The notes below the pieces were generated by a model. The model searched no databases and was not told the origin of the DNA. It saw nothing but the letters and a program-made list of their open reading frames with translations. 64,000 nucleotides of DNA from Istiophorus platypterus (Eukaryota; Chordata; Actinopteri; Istiophoriformes; Istiophoridae), in the NCBI GenBank assembly GCA_016859345.1, contig CM029119.1:4339109-4403108 (forward strand), written 5' to 3'. This document shows, piece by piece, positions 41,251 through 52,119 of this stretch (positions within the stretch are counted from its first letter, which is position 1; every line of letters begins with the position of its first letter). Position numbers and translations under genes: made by a program.

Positions 41251-43220
41251 AAATCCGAAAGGGTTCAAATTCTAATATAAGGTGCTATGGTGGACACTAT
41301 TTTATCATAGAGTATTGATAGGAAACCCCAGGAACTTTAGCTTCTCTGAAAACCTATAAATCAGTGAGATCAATGAGAACCTGTATTGATTTACAGAAGA
41401 TAGTGGAACACTGAATTTTCCTGATGTGATGTCAGACCTCTCTTCTACAGCACAGCTTTTGGGATTAATTTTAATAATCAGTGCTCATGCCATCTGTCAT
41501 TTCTCCTTTTACCTAGTTAAGACCTAACTGGCCACTCGCATGAAATTAAATCACTGTTATATCTTTGAAAGATACAAAACACAAAAAGTTATTTATCTCT
41601 GTTATATAAAATCTTAAAGATTATTGCTTTAATATGCACTGTGTTTGAAACTGTCATAAAATACAGCTGTAAAAAAACAGTTATATTCTTTCACTCAATG
41701 AGTCAAATCTTTTGATTAATTTATCCTTATTAGTCTACAAAATGAATTAGAATAGTGAAAAAAAGCCCTCGCAATTTCACGAAGTGGTGTTGTCAAAAAT
41801 ATGTTTTGTTCAACCAACCATCTAAAATTCAAAGATGATATATTGACATAAAATGAGAAAAATCACAAAACAGTGATTAAACAATTAACTAATTGTCTAG
41901 ACAACCGTTGATTTTCTTAAATTTTTTTTTTTTTTGGGGGGGGGCTAATTAATTAATCAATTCATCAATTCAGCACTAAAAAGGAAACTTTCTTTAATTT
42001 ACCTGAGAGGAATGGAGAAAAGAATTGCATCTGCATATCTGTACCTGATATCAGAAGACTGCACGGTTAAATGACCTGGAAGGCTCATCAAAATCCCTTT
42101 TTTTTCAAATCAATGGAAACAGGTGGAGATAAATCAAATTCTGATAGCTCACATCTAACTGCCCCCATTATCTCCAGAATATACCACTGTGGAAACTCTT
42201 GACACTGCCATTTCCCCACTGATTATCCGTATAGGAGAAAAATACCTGTGGGAGCCTGAAGTATTTTCTCAGCCTCCCACATCATAATAAACAAGGTTAT
42301 ACCTGTGAAGGCAGAACATTTTCAGTGCAGTTATTGCCTTCAGTGAATTGCCCATGCCTGATTCAACAGCAAGTGCACTCCTTTATGCTTCAGCAAGCCA
42401 TTATCAGCATGAAGAGCTGAAGGAAATGTGTTGTCATGGATACATGATTTGCTATTAATGTAATCAGAAAAACATCTTTGTATGTCCATACTTTGCCTTA
42501 CCCTTGCCTTTTTCAGACTTTTTCCAGCAGACATGCCTGCTTTTCCAGCCTCTCCTCATGCCTCTGAAAGCATACACTTCATAACTCTAGAGCAGGACCC
42601 ACCCAGGTTCCTCAAAAGGGCATTCATTCCTCCTCAGGCGTTACGTCAAAGCAGGTTATGATGCAGGTGCAGGGGAAAGAATTGTTCCATGCCGTATTTG
42701 CATACAAGCAGCCCTTGCAGTGAAGTCAGGCATGTTTGGTTGGTTGGAGTAGGAGGGAGGAGGGGTAACATGAGAGGCGAGGATTCTCCTATGATGACGC
42801 AGAAACCCTGCGAGGTCTATTTTTAAACCTATTGAAGTGTTCACCACCCTTTCAGTACTGTAACCTTCAACTGCACCTTCAAACCAAAACAAACAGAGAC
42901 AAGAGGCAGAGCAGGAGAGAGAAAGTACAACAGCAACAATACATTCAACTCCTTCCTTCCATCTCAGGCTTAGAGAGCCACAATAAAATATGGATTATGA
43001 CTGCATGTTGCTGAGATGTGGTGCTTTTAGGGTGAATGATTGTCTGGCTTGGAATAAGAATAGGGTCCAATGGATGATCCCCACTAAAATGACTTGGCAG
43101 CACTTGAAAGCCGTAACTGACTGAGGTTCTGTCCTGGCAAAACACAGCACAGCCTGTATTCATTAAAGCTTCAGCTCCGGCTTTATCAGCGAATAACACA
43201 GACTGGATGGAGCTTTTTTA
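41250..43220. other. Intergenic DNA, nothing identified
   Basis: AT-rich, with a T-run/G-run junction at 41,925-41,943. No gene or named repeat could be supported. Confidence 0.6.
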
Positions 43221-43221
43221 T

Positions 43222-44217
43222 ATCCTCTTTATCATCTCCTCTCTCTGGTCTCTTTTTTCCTTTCAATCAAGTAAAACATTAAGCTTCCTTGAATTGCAGA
43301 TGTGCTTCCTGCTCCTGTGGCGGTATCTCTGGCCTGCGAGGCTCTCAAATGTCATCCCCATTGTGCCAAACTCAATAACCAGGAACAGGTGCTATCCCCA
43401 CTTCCTATCATTCATGAAGGCAACAGCCCTGAACCCAGGCTTAATATAGAACTATGTTGATCAAGGTCAAAACCTAGCACCACCTATTGAAATTCTGAGA
43501 CATGATGGAAAAAATGTAATATTCTCCATGATTCACCTCTGGCCCACTAATCTAAAATCCTCATCTGGTATCAACTACAATCCAAAACACAGTGGACTTC
43601 CCTCCCTCCCAGCTCTTCTCCCTGTTCCCTGACATTGTTCTTCTAACTGTGTTAAAAATCATGTGCACTCTAGGATGACTCACTCTGGCTTGCCCTTTGC
43701 CTTGTAGACACGTTTACAGCGCATCAGCCATTTGGATTTTCAAATTGAGGCTGAAATTGTGTGTTTGTTTGAACAAGTGAGAGAAAAAGTCTGTCTGTGC
43801 AGCACATGATTCAGTTTAATTATTTCCGCTGCGGTTTACTTGCTTGGGCAATTGTTTAGAAGTGAAAAAAGTGACTTTCTCATCTCATTAGTAATTGTTT
43901 TCAGTATTTCTAAAACCAAAAAGGGATCAGCATTTTAGAGACGAGCTGAAAAAGCTTTTCAGCAAGATATTTATGGAAGCAAAGGAAAGCCATATGGACT
44001 TAAATCTGATATGTAATTGAGTACCTCACTGTAAATTTAATCACTACTAATTACTTAAAGAAGTAGTTTGACAGTTTGGCAAATACCATTTACATATTAT
44101 TGCCAAGAGTTAGATGAGAAGGTTGATACTCCTCCCTTGTCTGTATGCAACAGCCAGCAGGTGGTTAGCTTAGTTTAACAGAAAGACTGGAAACAGCTGG
44201 AAACAGCTGGAAACAGC
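43222..44217 (+). repeat. Tandem duplication, copy 1 (996 bp)
   Basis: The sequence is repeated at 44,225-45,220 with a constant offset of 1,003 bp. I compared the two by eye line by line and saw no difference. Copy 1 ends in three tandem TGGAAACAGC units, inside the left arm of a fold-back element, and is followed by a 7-bp filler (GAAGACA) before copy 2. Nothing coding was recognised in it. Confidence 0.95.
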
Positions 44218-44224
44218 GAAGACA

Positions 44225-45220
44225 ATCCTCTTTATCATCTCCTCTCTCTGGTCTCTTTTTTCCTTTCAATCAAGTAAAACATTAAGCTTCCTTGAATTGC
44301 AGATGTGCTTCCTGCTCCTGTGGCGGTATCTCTGGCCTGCGAGGCTCTCAAATGTCATCCCCATTGTGCCAAACTCAATAACCAGGAACAGGTGCTATCC
44401 CCACTTCCTATCATTCATGAAGGCAACAGCCCTGAACCCAGGCTTAATATAGAACTATGTTGATCAAGGTCAAAACCTAGCACCACCTATTGAAATTCTG
44501 AGACATGATGGAAAAAATGTAATATTCTCCATGATTCACCTCTGGCCCACTAATCTAAAATCCTCATCTGGTATCAACTACAATCCAAAACACAGTGGAC
44601 TTCCCTCCCTCCCAGCTCTTCTCCCTGTTCCCTGACATTGTTCTTCTAACTGTGTTAAAAATCATGTGCACTCTAGGATGACTCACTCTGGCTTGCCCTT
44701 TGCCTTGTAGACACGTTTACAGCGCATCAGCCATTTGGATTTTCAAATTGAGGCTGAAATTGTGTGTTTGTTTGAACAAGTGAGAGAAAAAGTCTGTCTG
44801 TGCAGCACATGATTCAGTTTAATTATTTCCGCTGCGGTTTACTTGCTTGGGCAATTGTTTAGAAGTGAAAAAAGTGACTTTCTCATCTCATTAGTAATTG
44901 TTTTCAGTATTTCTAAAACCAAAAAGGGATCAGCATTTTAGAGACGAGCTGAAAAAGCTTTTCAGCAAGATATTTATGGAAGCAAAGGAAAGCCATATGG
45001 ACTTAAATCTGATATGTAATTGAGTACCTCACTGTAAATTTAATCACTACTAATTACTTAAAGAAGTAGTTTGACAGTTTGGCAAATACCATTTACATAT
45101 TATTGCCAAGAGTTAGATGAGAAGGTTGATACTCCTCCCTTGTCTGTATGCAACAGCCAGCAGGTGGTTAGCTTAGTTTAACAGAAAGACTGGAAACAGC
45201 TGGAAACAGCTGGAAACAGC
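44225..45220 (+). repeat. Tandem duplication, copy 2 (996 bp)
   Basis: Second copy of the unit at 43,222-44,217. Here the fold-back element continues past the unit's end to about 45,535, so copy 2 appears to be in the original context on its right. The left context of copy 1 is likely the original left flank. Confidence 0.95.
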
Positions 45221-45535
45221 TAGCATTGCTCTATTTTCTTGGCTGGGAGAAGTTGCCAGGCAACAAGCAGAGACTCCAGGAAGTCACTGCTCCCAGCCAA
45301 GAAGTAGTGCTGCAAATCACTGGTAATTCGTACTCTTTTTTGTATGGATTAAACAAACAGGATCTAAGGTGTTACCTTTGGTCAAAGCCGGGCTCGCTGT
45401 TTAGCACTGTTTCCATTCTTTGCTGTTTCATTCAGCTGATTTCTGTGCAGGTTGTTGTGCCATATTTTGTGTAGAGACATGAGAGTTTTACCAGTCCTCT
45501 CATATAAATCACATAAGCATATTACCCAAAATGTA
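45060..45535. mobile_element. Fold-back (palindromic) non-autonomous element
   Basis: The left part reads GTAGTTTGACAGTTTGGCAAAT...AGAGTTAGATGAGAAGGTTG. The centre has a perfect 14-bp inverted pair: TTCTTGGCTGGGAG (45,236-45,249) and CTCCCAGCCAAGAA (45,290-45,303). The right part ends AAGCATATTACCCAAAATG. This is the layout of a very common percomorph inverted-repeat element. Its left 158 bp are duplicated with the 996-bp unit. Confidence 0.75.
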
Positions 45536-45814
45536 TTAATGTAGCTACTATTTTAATGTTGAAAGTAAAAAAAATCCTCGAAATGTATTGCACTGGAATA
45601 TTCAGTTTTGAAAACCATCTATCTGATTATGTGTAGTTTGAATTCTAGGTCATTTCAAGTACAATTTCAAACACTTGAAATTCAGTATTAATTCATGATT
45701 TCAGACCTAAAATACTGGTGTCCAATATTCATAAACTATATTCAAGCTCATTCACTTTCTTGCTGAGATTTGTATGAAGATTGATACTGTTTTCATTTGC
45801 GTATTTTAATATTG

Positions 45815-46360
45815 AATCAGCAGCAGGCAGCTAGAGTAATTTGGTTAGTATGAAAACTGGAAACAAGAGGGAACAGATAGCCTGGCTAAGTCCAGAGGTA
45901 ACAAAATCAACCTACCAGCCCCTCTGTAGAATACTTATTAATATCTTATATCTCATTTGTTTAATTTGTACAAAAACCTAAGTAAAAACAACATATTGTC
46001 CCAGTTAAGATAAGATTACAGGAAGTTACTGCAACCAGCCAAGAGAGTCCAGCACGTAGCCCCCCCGTAACGACCATTGTCTTTTTGAAAAGTCACTTTT
46101 TGCACAGAATCAACAATGGCACATAACATGTTCATTAGGGGGCTGTAATGGTGCTGGAGGTGGATTCTTTTTTAACTTCAGACAGGCAGGCTAGTCGCTT
46201 CCCCCTGTTTCTAGTGTGATTCTAGGCTTAATGCTATGCCAAACTAACCAGCTGCTGGCTGTAGCTTCATGTTTAGTGTACGTGACAGTGGTAGTAGCCC
46301 TCGCTTTTAACAACAACTAACAAAAATCAAATGAGTGTGGGCCTGTTTTCCAAAATGCTT
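45815..46360. mobile_element. Second fold-back element copy, degenerate
   Basis: Left-half blocks (GCTAAGTCCAGAGGTAACAA, ATCAACCTACCAGCCCCTCT, ATTTGTTTAATTTGTACAAA) and right-half blocks (CCAACTAACCAGCTGCTGG-like, GGCTGTAGCTTCATGTTTAG, TTTTCCAAAATGC) occur in the expected order. The central stem is eroded. Confidence 0.6.
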
Positions 46361-46409
46361 CATTTTCACAATTAGACATTCAACGGCTTATGAAATTCAA
46401 ATTTTCTCT

Positions 46410-46570
46410 CTTTGCTAAACTTTAATGGTGCTGGTGGGTAGATTTTGTTACCTTTGTAAAGAGTAGAGCTGGCCGTTTCCCAGTGTTCCCAGACTTCATG
46501 CTAAGCTATCATCAATTTACTCTACAGACATTGATAGTGGTTTCAGTCGAGAAAGTGAAAAAGCAAATTT
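46410..46570. mobile_element. Fold-back element, right-half fragment
   Basis: TAATGGTGCTGGTGGGTAGA, TTTTGTTACCTTTGTAAAG and ATGCTAAGCTATC...GACATTGATAGTGGTTTCAG match the right arm only. It lies about 50 bp after the preceding copy. Confidence 0.55.
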
Positions 46571-47572
46571 TATAGCAATGTCCGACCATTTCCAATAAAT
46601 TTTCGTACTGCAGTTACATTTCACAGTTAGGTAAATTTGAGTAATTAAGTCCATTCTTTGCTGCCATTTCCCCTTCAGAGCACAGGCGAGTCCTACATGT
46701 TGAATGCGGTGCCGTGTGCCTGAAAGATACAGTGTGATAAGGATCTGTATGTAATATGTGAAGCTTGCATTGGGAATGTATCTCTCTGAAGCAGGGGGAG
46801 AGCACACTCTAGAACAGACAAGATGGAGTCACAGCAAGGCAACACCCTGCACCCTGGGAGTCTCCCAGCTGGTGTGACACCAGACCATCTGTGGGCCTGT
46901 TTATCCTAGAGAGTTGAGGTGGTCATGTGGAACTGTGTGTGTGTGCGAATGTGAGTGTGTGTGTGTTTGAATATCGTTTTCCCCTCAGACTGCAAGACTT
47001 GAACGACTTCAATATGAAAAGCAACAATTTGATCCGAGGACTAAAATAGTTTGTCTGGTACAGGCCAACCCAATTAATTAAAGCAGTGAGCACAATGCAA
47101 AATGAACTTCGCCTTGGATAGTTAAGAGTCCCAGAAATAGAAGCTGAGTGGATATGCAGCTGAGAGTAATAACTGACCACGATAGTATACTGACATTGCA
47201 CTCACTTTAACACAACCTAATGAAATCTGCAGATTCTTGTTGATGTTGATGTTGTAAACAAACCAAAAAGGGTGTGTTATCTGACAAGAGACCATTTATG
47301 AAAGTAAAGACCAGTATCTCTTTTTCATAAAGGCATTGACGCACCATCTACCAGGAATGTTTTAGATGCTACTGTGCCTTACAAGTGTGGAATCGCAACT
47401 CAAAAAAATCACTTTCCCCCCCTAATCCTCTGCAGGCTGCTCCCCCAAGCCCCGGAGGAAATAATTTGCAATGCCAGGGATTCTGAGCAATTTATTTGCC
47501 ACACCAATCTAAACTGAGATTTAGATTTCATTACCATGTACTGCATTCAAAAAATAGACATACGCTTCCAGG

Positions 47573-48010
47573 CAGTGGTGGAGGAAGTACTCAGGTCTAT
47601 TACTCAAACAACACAACCAATGCCGCAGTGTAAAATACTCCTTTACAAGTAAAAGTCTGGCTTTTAAAATCTAATTTTAGTAAAAGTTCATGCATGTTAT
47701 CGGCTAAATGTTGAGTTTCACTGGTTTGGGGCCTTGAAAAATGACTAGACATTTAGAGGGGAAATGTCTCTGGTAGAACTGCTGACAACTCATGACATCT
47801 AAAACTTGACAAGAGGCTCCAAATAGACATAGATTCTTTGTAAAAGGTCACAAGCCTTTAACAATGCATTGTATGTGATAAGCTTATCATGGGTTTTAAA
47901 TGTAAAATCTTAACATGAAAAGTAACTAGTGGCCACATTTGTCAAACAAATGTAGTAAGAGTATAAAGTTCTAAAAATTCTGCTAGTAAGTAACATTTCC
48001 CCTTAGGATC
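47573..48010 (+). repeat. CAGTGGTGG-type (hAT-like) element, degenerate
   Basis: It starts CAGTGGTGGAGGAAGTACTC, then has GTGTAAAATACTCCTTTACA and AGTAAAAGTCTGGC. Towards the right it has CAAATGTAGTAAGAGTATAA, as in the 17.3-kb copy's family. The right terminus is not preserved. Confidence 0.6.
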
Positions 48011-48019
48011 AAAGGGATT

Positions 48020-48855
48020 TTCTCTTCATATGCGCCTAAAACAGCATAAAGAACATACCGATGCAAAGTAGTTACATATCAGTGCTACAGAGAGCACTAC
48101 CAGTGTTCTTCACTGTTCAGGCAGCTAGGTTAGCTCAGCCATAACAACACTTCCGTGTGCATTACAAATATTTGAGAAAGAAGGGATGAGGATTCATTTA
48201 AGAATAAAAACACAATTTCCTTCTCAGACCTTTGAGTAATACAGAATTACAGACGTGATTATTTCTTTTGCGCATTACCTCTAAACTTAGGTGAAGGTTT
48301 GGCTTGTTCCTTGTTAGTCGGCCCTTTCCCTTCACATGGCATCAAAGCCCATTAAACAGCCCCCTGGTGTGATTACCACACATACACGCACTCCTATACT
48401 GTTACTGATGTCTTCCAGCCTGTAAACATGTACACTGTGAACAGTAAAACCAACACACTTCCTCCTTACAATAAACAAAGACAGGCTGGAAGAGGCAATG
48501 GTTCACTCTGGTACGTGGAGTTTGATAGAGCTTAAATAGCTCTCCACCAGTCTTCACAGCCATAATGTCAAATGGCTACAGCCCAAGATTACGGAGACAT
48601 TTAACTCCGCCTTCGAACCCTGGACAGATCCAAAGTTTACAGTACATGAGTTCAAGCGTTATGTTGCCCAATACACAGATTGCACAGTCAAGTTCTCCAT
48701 TTTTAACTTCAGGTTGCCCTCATGACACAGAGAGTCGTGACTCCTAGCATGTGACTGTCACTATTATCTCCTCAGGCAGAGGACCCCCCTTTGGCAAAGT
48801 CTGCAACTGGTTAAATATTAAAATATGTGTTTAAACAAGAAATAAATAAGTCCGA
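48020..48855. other. Spacer between repeat and tob1 3' end
   Basis: No gene, repeat or RNA recognised. A 60-codon ORF here has no supporting feature. Confidence 0.6.
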
Positions 48856-48859
48856 TTTT

Positions 48860-49823
48860 CACAGATCATGTTCAACTGGAGTTTATTTTATTAAAAAGAC
48901 CAGGGTGCAAATATGAAATTAAAAAAAATAAAGACAAGCATATAATTTTTAAGCATTTAATACAAACTTAACAATATAAACTATTTCAGTCCCTCTTGAC
49001 ATGTAAGACACTGACTCAAAATACTTTGTTATACTGTATTTTTTATCAAGTATTGCACAATGTAGGTACAAAATTAATATTCATACGATTACATTTTGTC
49101 CATAGTATAGCAAAATCTTTTTAACCTCTTAACAGAAAATACAATTCATCTTTCAGAAAAAGCAAATATTCCTACACTTGAATTCCACCACTAAGGAATA
49201 CTCTGTACACAATCTTTAGAATAGTTGATGTATTTTTTTTTTAAAGATGGATTTCTTTAACAATTATCTTTAAAAAAGAAAAAATAAGGAAAAGCTGCTG
49301 CAGCCATCACAGATCACTGGAGTAGTAAAAAGATATAAATGCAACACCATGTCATAGAAACAATATATACTCTGATATCTTACAAACTCTGTACTAAATT
49401 AAATTATACAATTAGAAAAAGACCAAGTTACCCCACTTAGTAGTGCCAATTCATAAAAATCAGCCTTGTCTTACCACCTGTAAAATACTGTAAGAGGCCA
49501 AAACTTGAAGCTCATATTCTCTTTTTTTTTTCTACTTTTTAGGAGTATTTTCTCAACATAGTAAAAAATTTTTGTGCTTGGTTGGCAAAAAGGAAAAAGA
49601 AAAACAATGATGCATGTTGAATTGAAGTAACCAAGCTTGGATGTGTTTGTACAACAAGCTTTTAGTAGAAACAAACTCAAGGGGGCACAGTAAAAACACC
49701 CTTGGGCACATGCGCTTGACTGACTAGACACTACATCCTTGAAAGTCCAGTTTCTAAGTGTGCGTTTTGTTTTTCCTTCTCTTTGAGCCACCATCATTCA
49801 TAAATAACATCTTGTGGATGAGT
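48860..49823 (-). other. tob1: tob1 3' UTR (approximate 3' end)
   Basis: About 960 nt of A/T-rich sequence lies between the TAA stop (49826-49824) and the poly(A) signal. A few AUUUA pentamers occur in sense orientation (near 49340-49336 and 49399-49395). Mammalian TOB1 also has a long, regulatory 3' UTR. The exact cleavage point is inferred from the poly(A) signal. Confidence 0.65.
48882..48892 (-). terminator. tob1 tandem poly(A) signal
   Basis: On the minus strand the sequence reads AATAAAATAAA, two overlapping AATAAA hexamers about 935 nt after the stop codon. Cleavage would be expected about 10-30 nt further on, near 48855-48870. It is the clearest such signal found downstream of the stop. 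Confidence 0.65.
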
Positions 49824-50082
49824 TTAGTTAGCCATGACTGGCTGGAATTGCTGGTTAGAATACTGCATGTTGCTCAGACTAAAGTTGAGGCCATCCATAA
49901 GAGACTTGTCGTTGAGGCTTCCGTAGGCTGCAAACATGTCAAAGGCATTGTTGTACTGCAGAGGGCCAAGCCCCAGGGAGCCCTCCCCAGGGAACACAGC
50001 TCCAGGGCTGGCCTGGCCCTGGAGGCTGGGGAACACAAACTCCTTGGCGTTTGGGGAAAGAGCAGAGGCCTTCTGCTGTTGT

Positions 50083-50131
<49 letters not shown>

Positions 50132-50867
50132 CCAGTCCCAATCCATACAGTGAATGCATGGAGGTGGAGATGGCTTTCTGCTTCAGTAGGGTGTTGACAT
50201 TCAGACCTAGGTTATTGGTAGGAGAAGTGCGGGCCACCTTGCTGCTACTGCCGCTGTTGCTGTTGTTACCGCGGCCACTGCTCTTCATCTTAGTGGAGCC
50301 AAATTTGGTGGCGGCGAAGGTGGCAGTGGTGAAGGTTAAGGGCTGGGTGGAGCGTGGCATGAAGGAGGGGCTCACGGCAGCAGACTGCCCGAAAGGAGGG
50401 GAAGGGGAGCTGGACTCTGAAGAAGCCCCGACGGGGTCACTGATTGGCATGAAGACTTGGGCCTCAGGATTAAAGCTGTTCTTGATCTCCTTGTCCAGCT
50501 CTGACCCATTCTCATTGTTATCATCCACATATAGCACCTTGACCGGTCCCTTCTCCCCGATTTGGTAGGAAACCTCAAAAGGGTCGATCCACACACTAAG
50601 GTCCTGAGGGAGATTATTCCTGACGTCTTCGATGTCCAGCCCACTCTCTTTGGCTGCCTGCTCCACCACAGGGTCCACCTTCTCCCCTACATGGATGCAC
50701 CTGAACCCTGAACCTTTGTATGGCTTATCCGGATACCAGTGGCCTTCATATTTTTTCTTCAGCTGCCTCTCGAGCTCTTCGCCAAAGATATTCACACGTC
50801 GTCGAGGGAGTTTGTTGTACAAATAGGAAATAATAAAATTGAGTGCTACTTGAATTTCAAGCTGCAT
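49824..50867 (-). CDS. tob1: Tob1, BTG/Tob family anti-proliferative protein (transducer of ERBB2 1)
   Basis: The protein is 347 residues with all coding sequence in one exon, as is usual for TOB1. Residues 1-115 form the BTG domain: a hydrophobic N-terminus (QLEIQVALNFIISYL), a basic cluster PRRR...LKKK at 21-39, box A around YEGHWYPDKPYKG (40-52) and box B around DLSVWIDPFEVSYQIG (89-104). In this family the BTG domain binds the CNOT7/CNOT8 (CAF1) deadenylase. Two PAM2 motifs for poly(A)-binding protein are visible: FNPEAQVFMP (132-141) and ALSPNAKEFVFP (269-280). SP sites at S154, S156 and S166 correspond to the ERK-regulated cluster known in mammalian Tob1. Residues 247-265 are polyglutamine. 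The C-terminus NMQYSNQQFQPVMAN closely resembles the mammalian protein as I remember it. Start choice: the frame stays open for 52 codons upstream but has no earlier ATG, only a TTG at 50937-50939, and an in-frame TGA lies at 51024-51026. The ATG at 50865-50867 has G at -3 and gives the family-standard MQLEI start. Teleosts carry tob1a and tob1b, and I cannot say which this is. Confidence 0.96.
50073..50129 (-). repeat. CAG/CAA repeat encoding 19 glutamines in Tob1
   Basis: Nineteen consecutive Gln codons (residues 247-265) lie just before the second PAM2 motif. On the coding strand the first twelve are an uninterrupted CAG run (50094-50129). The rest mix CAA and CAG (CAA at 50079-50084 and 50091-50093). 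Mammalian TOB1 has an interrupted Gln/Pro-rich stretch here, so the location is conserved but a pure run of this length is a local expansion. The length could vary between individuals. Confidence 0.95.
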
Positions 50868-51031
50868 AGCTGCTTCAGTGGCGAGGGGGATTCTTTTCGT
50901 CACAGAGTTGCTTTTTCCGAGCGTTGCAAAAACCTCCAAGGCAGCAGCGATCAGTGTGATGAAAAAAACTCTGATCGAGTACTTGTTGCCAAAGTGAATA
51001 TCCTTCCTGCAGCAGGGTTGGATTCAGGATC
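50868..51031 (-). other. tob1: tob1 exon 2, 5'-UTR portion, with splice acceptor
   Basis: On the minus strand the sequence reads TCTCTTTTCATTCCAG before GATCCTG, a strong pyrimidine-rich acceptor whose AG is at 51033-51032. The exon therefore starts at 51031 and carries 164 nt of leader before the coding ATG. This part contains no ATG. Confidence 0.75.
50875..51031 (-). CDS. Predicted splice-created upstream ORF in tob1 leader (52 codons)
   Basis: If exon 1 ends at 52120 and exon 2 begins at 51031, the junction joins ...TTTCCAT to GATCCTG and creates ATG ATC CTG. The A and T come from 52121-52120 and the G from 51031. The resulting frame encodes 52 residues, beginning MILNPTLLQEGYSLW and ending DEKNPPRH, and stops at TGA 50875-50877, seven nucleotides before the tob1 ATG. 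No other ATG occurs in the predicted leader. The start context is weak (T at -3, A at +4), so scanning ribosomes could leak through to tob1. In unspliced RNA the same ATG is followed directly by TAA. Whether it is translated or conserved is unknown. It depends on the predicted donor being used. Confidence 0.5.
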
Positions 51032-52119
51032 CTGGAATGAAAAGAGATGCAATGAGACACCGATTCTGCCCAAAAAGGTCATTGGAAATCAAATTGGTCA
51101 CCTTTACCACCGCTGACATATCATCTGCATTAACCCATAGTACACTGATTTCACCATCCACCGCCCCCTCTCCGCGCGGCAGTGCTGCATCTCAGATGTA
51201 CAATATCAGCGGCTATAAATAAACACAGGCCACTGACTCAGAGACGGTGTCAGCAGTGCGTGTTCCCCAGTGGTCTAATGTGACAGATAAACGCAACCAT
51301 GGCTGACCTCTGTGGAGGGCGGCGGTGGGTCTGGTGGCAGGTGTCAATAGTCACAAGGCTTTTCCGATCGGCCCTTTTTCCTTTGTTTTGCACGCGTACA
51401 TGTTGGGGCTAAACTCCTGGCCCGCGGGTCGCACCGGGGGAGCGTTGTTTTTTTAAAACCCCACCAGGCTTTTCTAGCGTTTTCCTGTGCGCCGGCGGAG
51501 TTGCAGCAGGCAGGCAGGGGCGCACGTACTAGCTTGCGAGGAGAGACGCTGTTACATAATCATCATTCAAAGTCTAACCACGGCCATTGAGCCATTTCTA
51601 TAAACGGAGCAGGAGGAAACTTAAAACCGATAAATACGGGAACGACTTGCTCCCTCGTCGCGTTGGGCTCCGACGCGACCGACCACCTAGCATTAGCTGC
51701 ACGGAGTTAATGAAGGGTGTGAACAGAGACGTAGCAGGCTAGCTATCTGGACGCCACACAACGGTTTGGCACGGCTCGTTATCAGCGGTGGCTCGCATTG
51801 ACATCGTCCGTAGCAAGCGAAAGACAGACGGCTGCAAACGGAGGCTAACGTAGCCATCGACGGCGGAAGAGAAGGGGAGGAAAATATCGCCTTAATCCGG
51901 ACGCGACGACCGTTGGTGATCGGTAGCAAGCTACGTAGCATTTTAATTAGCTAGGTGGCTACAGCCAGCATATCTCGACTCTAAGACCAGCGTTTTTAAT
52001 AACAGCGTTTGCCGTCACAGCGTGAGGCTCGACGGGAGCTACCGAGATATCGATGCACGACTATTTCAGTTCCCGTCAAAAGGAAATCCTGCGACGGCGT
52101 TAATCTAATATTCACTTAC
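51032..52119 (-). other. tob1: Predicted tob1 5'-UTR intron (1,088 bp)
   Basis: The intron is bounded by a GTAAGTG donor (minus strand, 52119-52113) and the acceptor TTTTCATTCCAG (ending at 51032). TOB1 genes typically have a non-coding first exon followed by an exon with the whole CDS, which fits this layout. The intron is GC- and CpG-rich in its first two thirds. Other donors cannot be excluded, but this is the best consensus match between acceptor and promoter. Confidence 0.6.

Noticed and set aside
49936..50568. 210-codon plus-strand ORF with a long Cys run
   Set aside because: It is the antisense shadow of tob1. The Cys run is the polyglutamine codons read on the other strand.
49824..50939. 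371-residue version of Tob1 starting upstream of MQLEI
   Set aside because: The start at 50939 is a TTG, not ATG. The family-standard ATG at 50867 gives 347 aa. Kept only as a possible non-AUG extension in the findings.
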